Shown piece after piece: positions 63,269-64,000 of a stretch of 64,000 nt of DNA (position 1 is its first letter; each line of letters opens with the position of its first letter). This stretch comes from Lachnospiraceae bacterium (GTDB lineage: Bacteria; Bacillota; Clostridia; Lachnospirales; Lachnospiraceae), in contig JAFQCK010000159.1 of the NCBI GenBank assembly GCA_017416465.1, forward strand, positions 33,093 through 97,092. Reading direction: 5' to 3'. Under the pieces are notes generated by a model. It had not been told where the DNA came from. It worked only from the letters and a program-made list of their open reading frames with translations, and searched no databases. Both the position numbers and the translations under genes were made by a program.

Positions 63269-64000
63269 TAATCCTCCATATCCGTTATCTTTGCAAAATC
63301 ATATCTTCTAATTGCTAAACAGGCTATTACAAATAATATTCCTATTAAGCCTATAAAATACAGATATGATATATCCAAACCTACAACTCTTTCTCTAAGT
63401 ATCTTGTCAAAATGAATTTCCAACATTGAATTTGCAGAAGGAAATAACCATTTTACTTTTCCGTCTGTCTGAATAAGACCACTTCCAATTGCAATCACTG
63501 CACTCACTATTCCCATTGAAAGTACTCTCTTTCCTGCTGAAAATCCGGCAAGTAATATCATTGCCACCAGCATTAAGAAAAGTGAACTGAGTAAAAATGT
63601 ATGTATGAATGCCCTTATTGGCGTAACATTATTATATAATCTCCCATTTATCATATTAGCTATAAGCGTTGCTTTTTCCTGCGGAAACTTCTGAACATAA
63701 TCCGTTGTCAAATCACTCCATACATCTCTTGAATAAGCCTTATTTCCGATTATTAGAAATGATATATAAGCTATGGAAGTCATATAAGTTATTATTGACA
63801 TAAATGAAAATAACAGCTGTCCCCACATCCAGTTAAGCTTTCCTACTCTTTGTATGTAGAACATGGTATTTCCGTCTGTTTTCGGAAAATCACTCATCAG
63901 AACAATAAATACGGCAGGAATTATCAGATTAACTAATGAATTGTTAGCCATGGCTATAAACGGCTCAAAAATATTAATTGCATGACATTCCATCTTATCA
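63268..64000 (-). CDS. ABC-2 type transporter permease, C-terminal part (cut by window edge)
   Basis: At least 241 residues; the frame stays open to the window edge, and the visible start lacks a ribosome binding site, so the N-terminus probably lies outside. There are about five membrane segments (LVNLIIPAVFIVLMSDFP, MSIITYMTSIAYISFLIIG, IHTFLLSSLFLMLVAMILLA and two near the C-terminus). It pairs with the ATPase gene downstream. No known substrate. Confidence 0.78.
   Translation of the reverse strand, partial: DKMECHAINIFEPFIAMANNSLVNLIIPAVFIVLMSDFPKTDGNTMFYIQRVGKLNWMWGQLLFSFMSIITYMTSIAYISFLIIGNKAYSRDVWSDLTTDYVQKFPQEKATLIANMINGRLYNNVTPIRAFIHTFLLSSLFLMLVAMILLAGFSAGKRVLSMGIVSAVIAIGSGLIQTDGKVKWLFPSANSMLEIHFDKILRERVVGLDISYLYFIGLIGILFVIACLAIRRYDFAKITDMED

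Overview
The window looks like part of the chromosome of a low-GC, Gram-positive anaerobe, most likely of the Lachnospiraceae (Clostridia). I infer this from the very AT-rich sequence, strong GGAGG-type ribosome binding sites, an AsnA-type asparagine synthetase, GatCAB, SleB-like and SpoIID-like proteins, sortase, HflX and a DUF4250 protein. Family placement is inference; no rRNA or tRNA gene was found. Nearly all genes lie on the minus strand.

Layout. 0-12 kb is housekeeping: a topoisomerase pair (parE complete, parC cut by the window edge), a phosphatase, a GNAT enzyme, a PutP-type symporter, two cell-wall proteins, thyA-folA, a Fic protein and hflX. 12-17.5 kb is a patch of small lipoproteins and decaying genes: an AAA ATPase remnant, two frameshifted genes, a secreted papain-like protease with two in-frame TGA codons, and a short relic. 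17.6-25.6 kb is a coherent minus-strand accessory cluster: a lone LytTR DNA-binding protein, a secreted papain-like protease, a membrane-anchored exported protein, a BtrH-like protein, a matrixin-like metalloprotease, a lipoprotein, an acyl carrier protein and two adenylate-forming enzymes. Two pairs of direct repeats with 21-bp spacing lie upstream of the regulator and of the protease gene, as expected for LytTR sites. This reads as a regulated pathway in which carboxylates are activated, loaded on a carrier protein and transferred, together with secreted proteins.

25.9-30.2 kb holds asnA, a DegV protein and a TetR regulator fused in frame to a GH13 glycosidase. 30.2-36.2 kb is a small defence island: a protein resembling the HEPN half of CRISPR-associated TM1812/Csx1 proteins, with no CRISPR array nearby, and two tandem DUF262 genes. 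36.4-47.3 kb is mostly core: a PurF paralogue without its catalytic cysteine, a PilZ protein, gatCAB, a sortase with an overlapping substrate gene, YitT, mtnN and a luxS broken by a one-base frameshift. 47.6-50.6 kb holds a DUF4250 protein and a metal-efflux operon (ArsR, small HMA protein, P-type ATPase) with a readable operator and promoter.

50.7-62.4 kb is the most striking region. A tyrosine recombinase is followed by two convergent genes (a PLP-enzyme-like protein and a pentapeptide-repeat protein) enclosed by a perfect 46-bp inverted repeat. Next comes a four-gene minus-strand operon that looks like an ABC three-component system (putative nuclease/effector, middle component, Rad50-like ATPase) followed by a SIR2-STAND protein with a pentapeptide-like C-terminus. 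I regard this as the best candidate for an undescribed composite defence system. The window ends in an ABC-2 type transporter (ATPase and a permease cut by the edge).

A second theme is intergenic structure: long imperfect palindromes (169-375, 5044-5180) and series of strong hairpins inside or just upstream of operons (9461, 11905, 50109, 63165).
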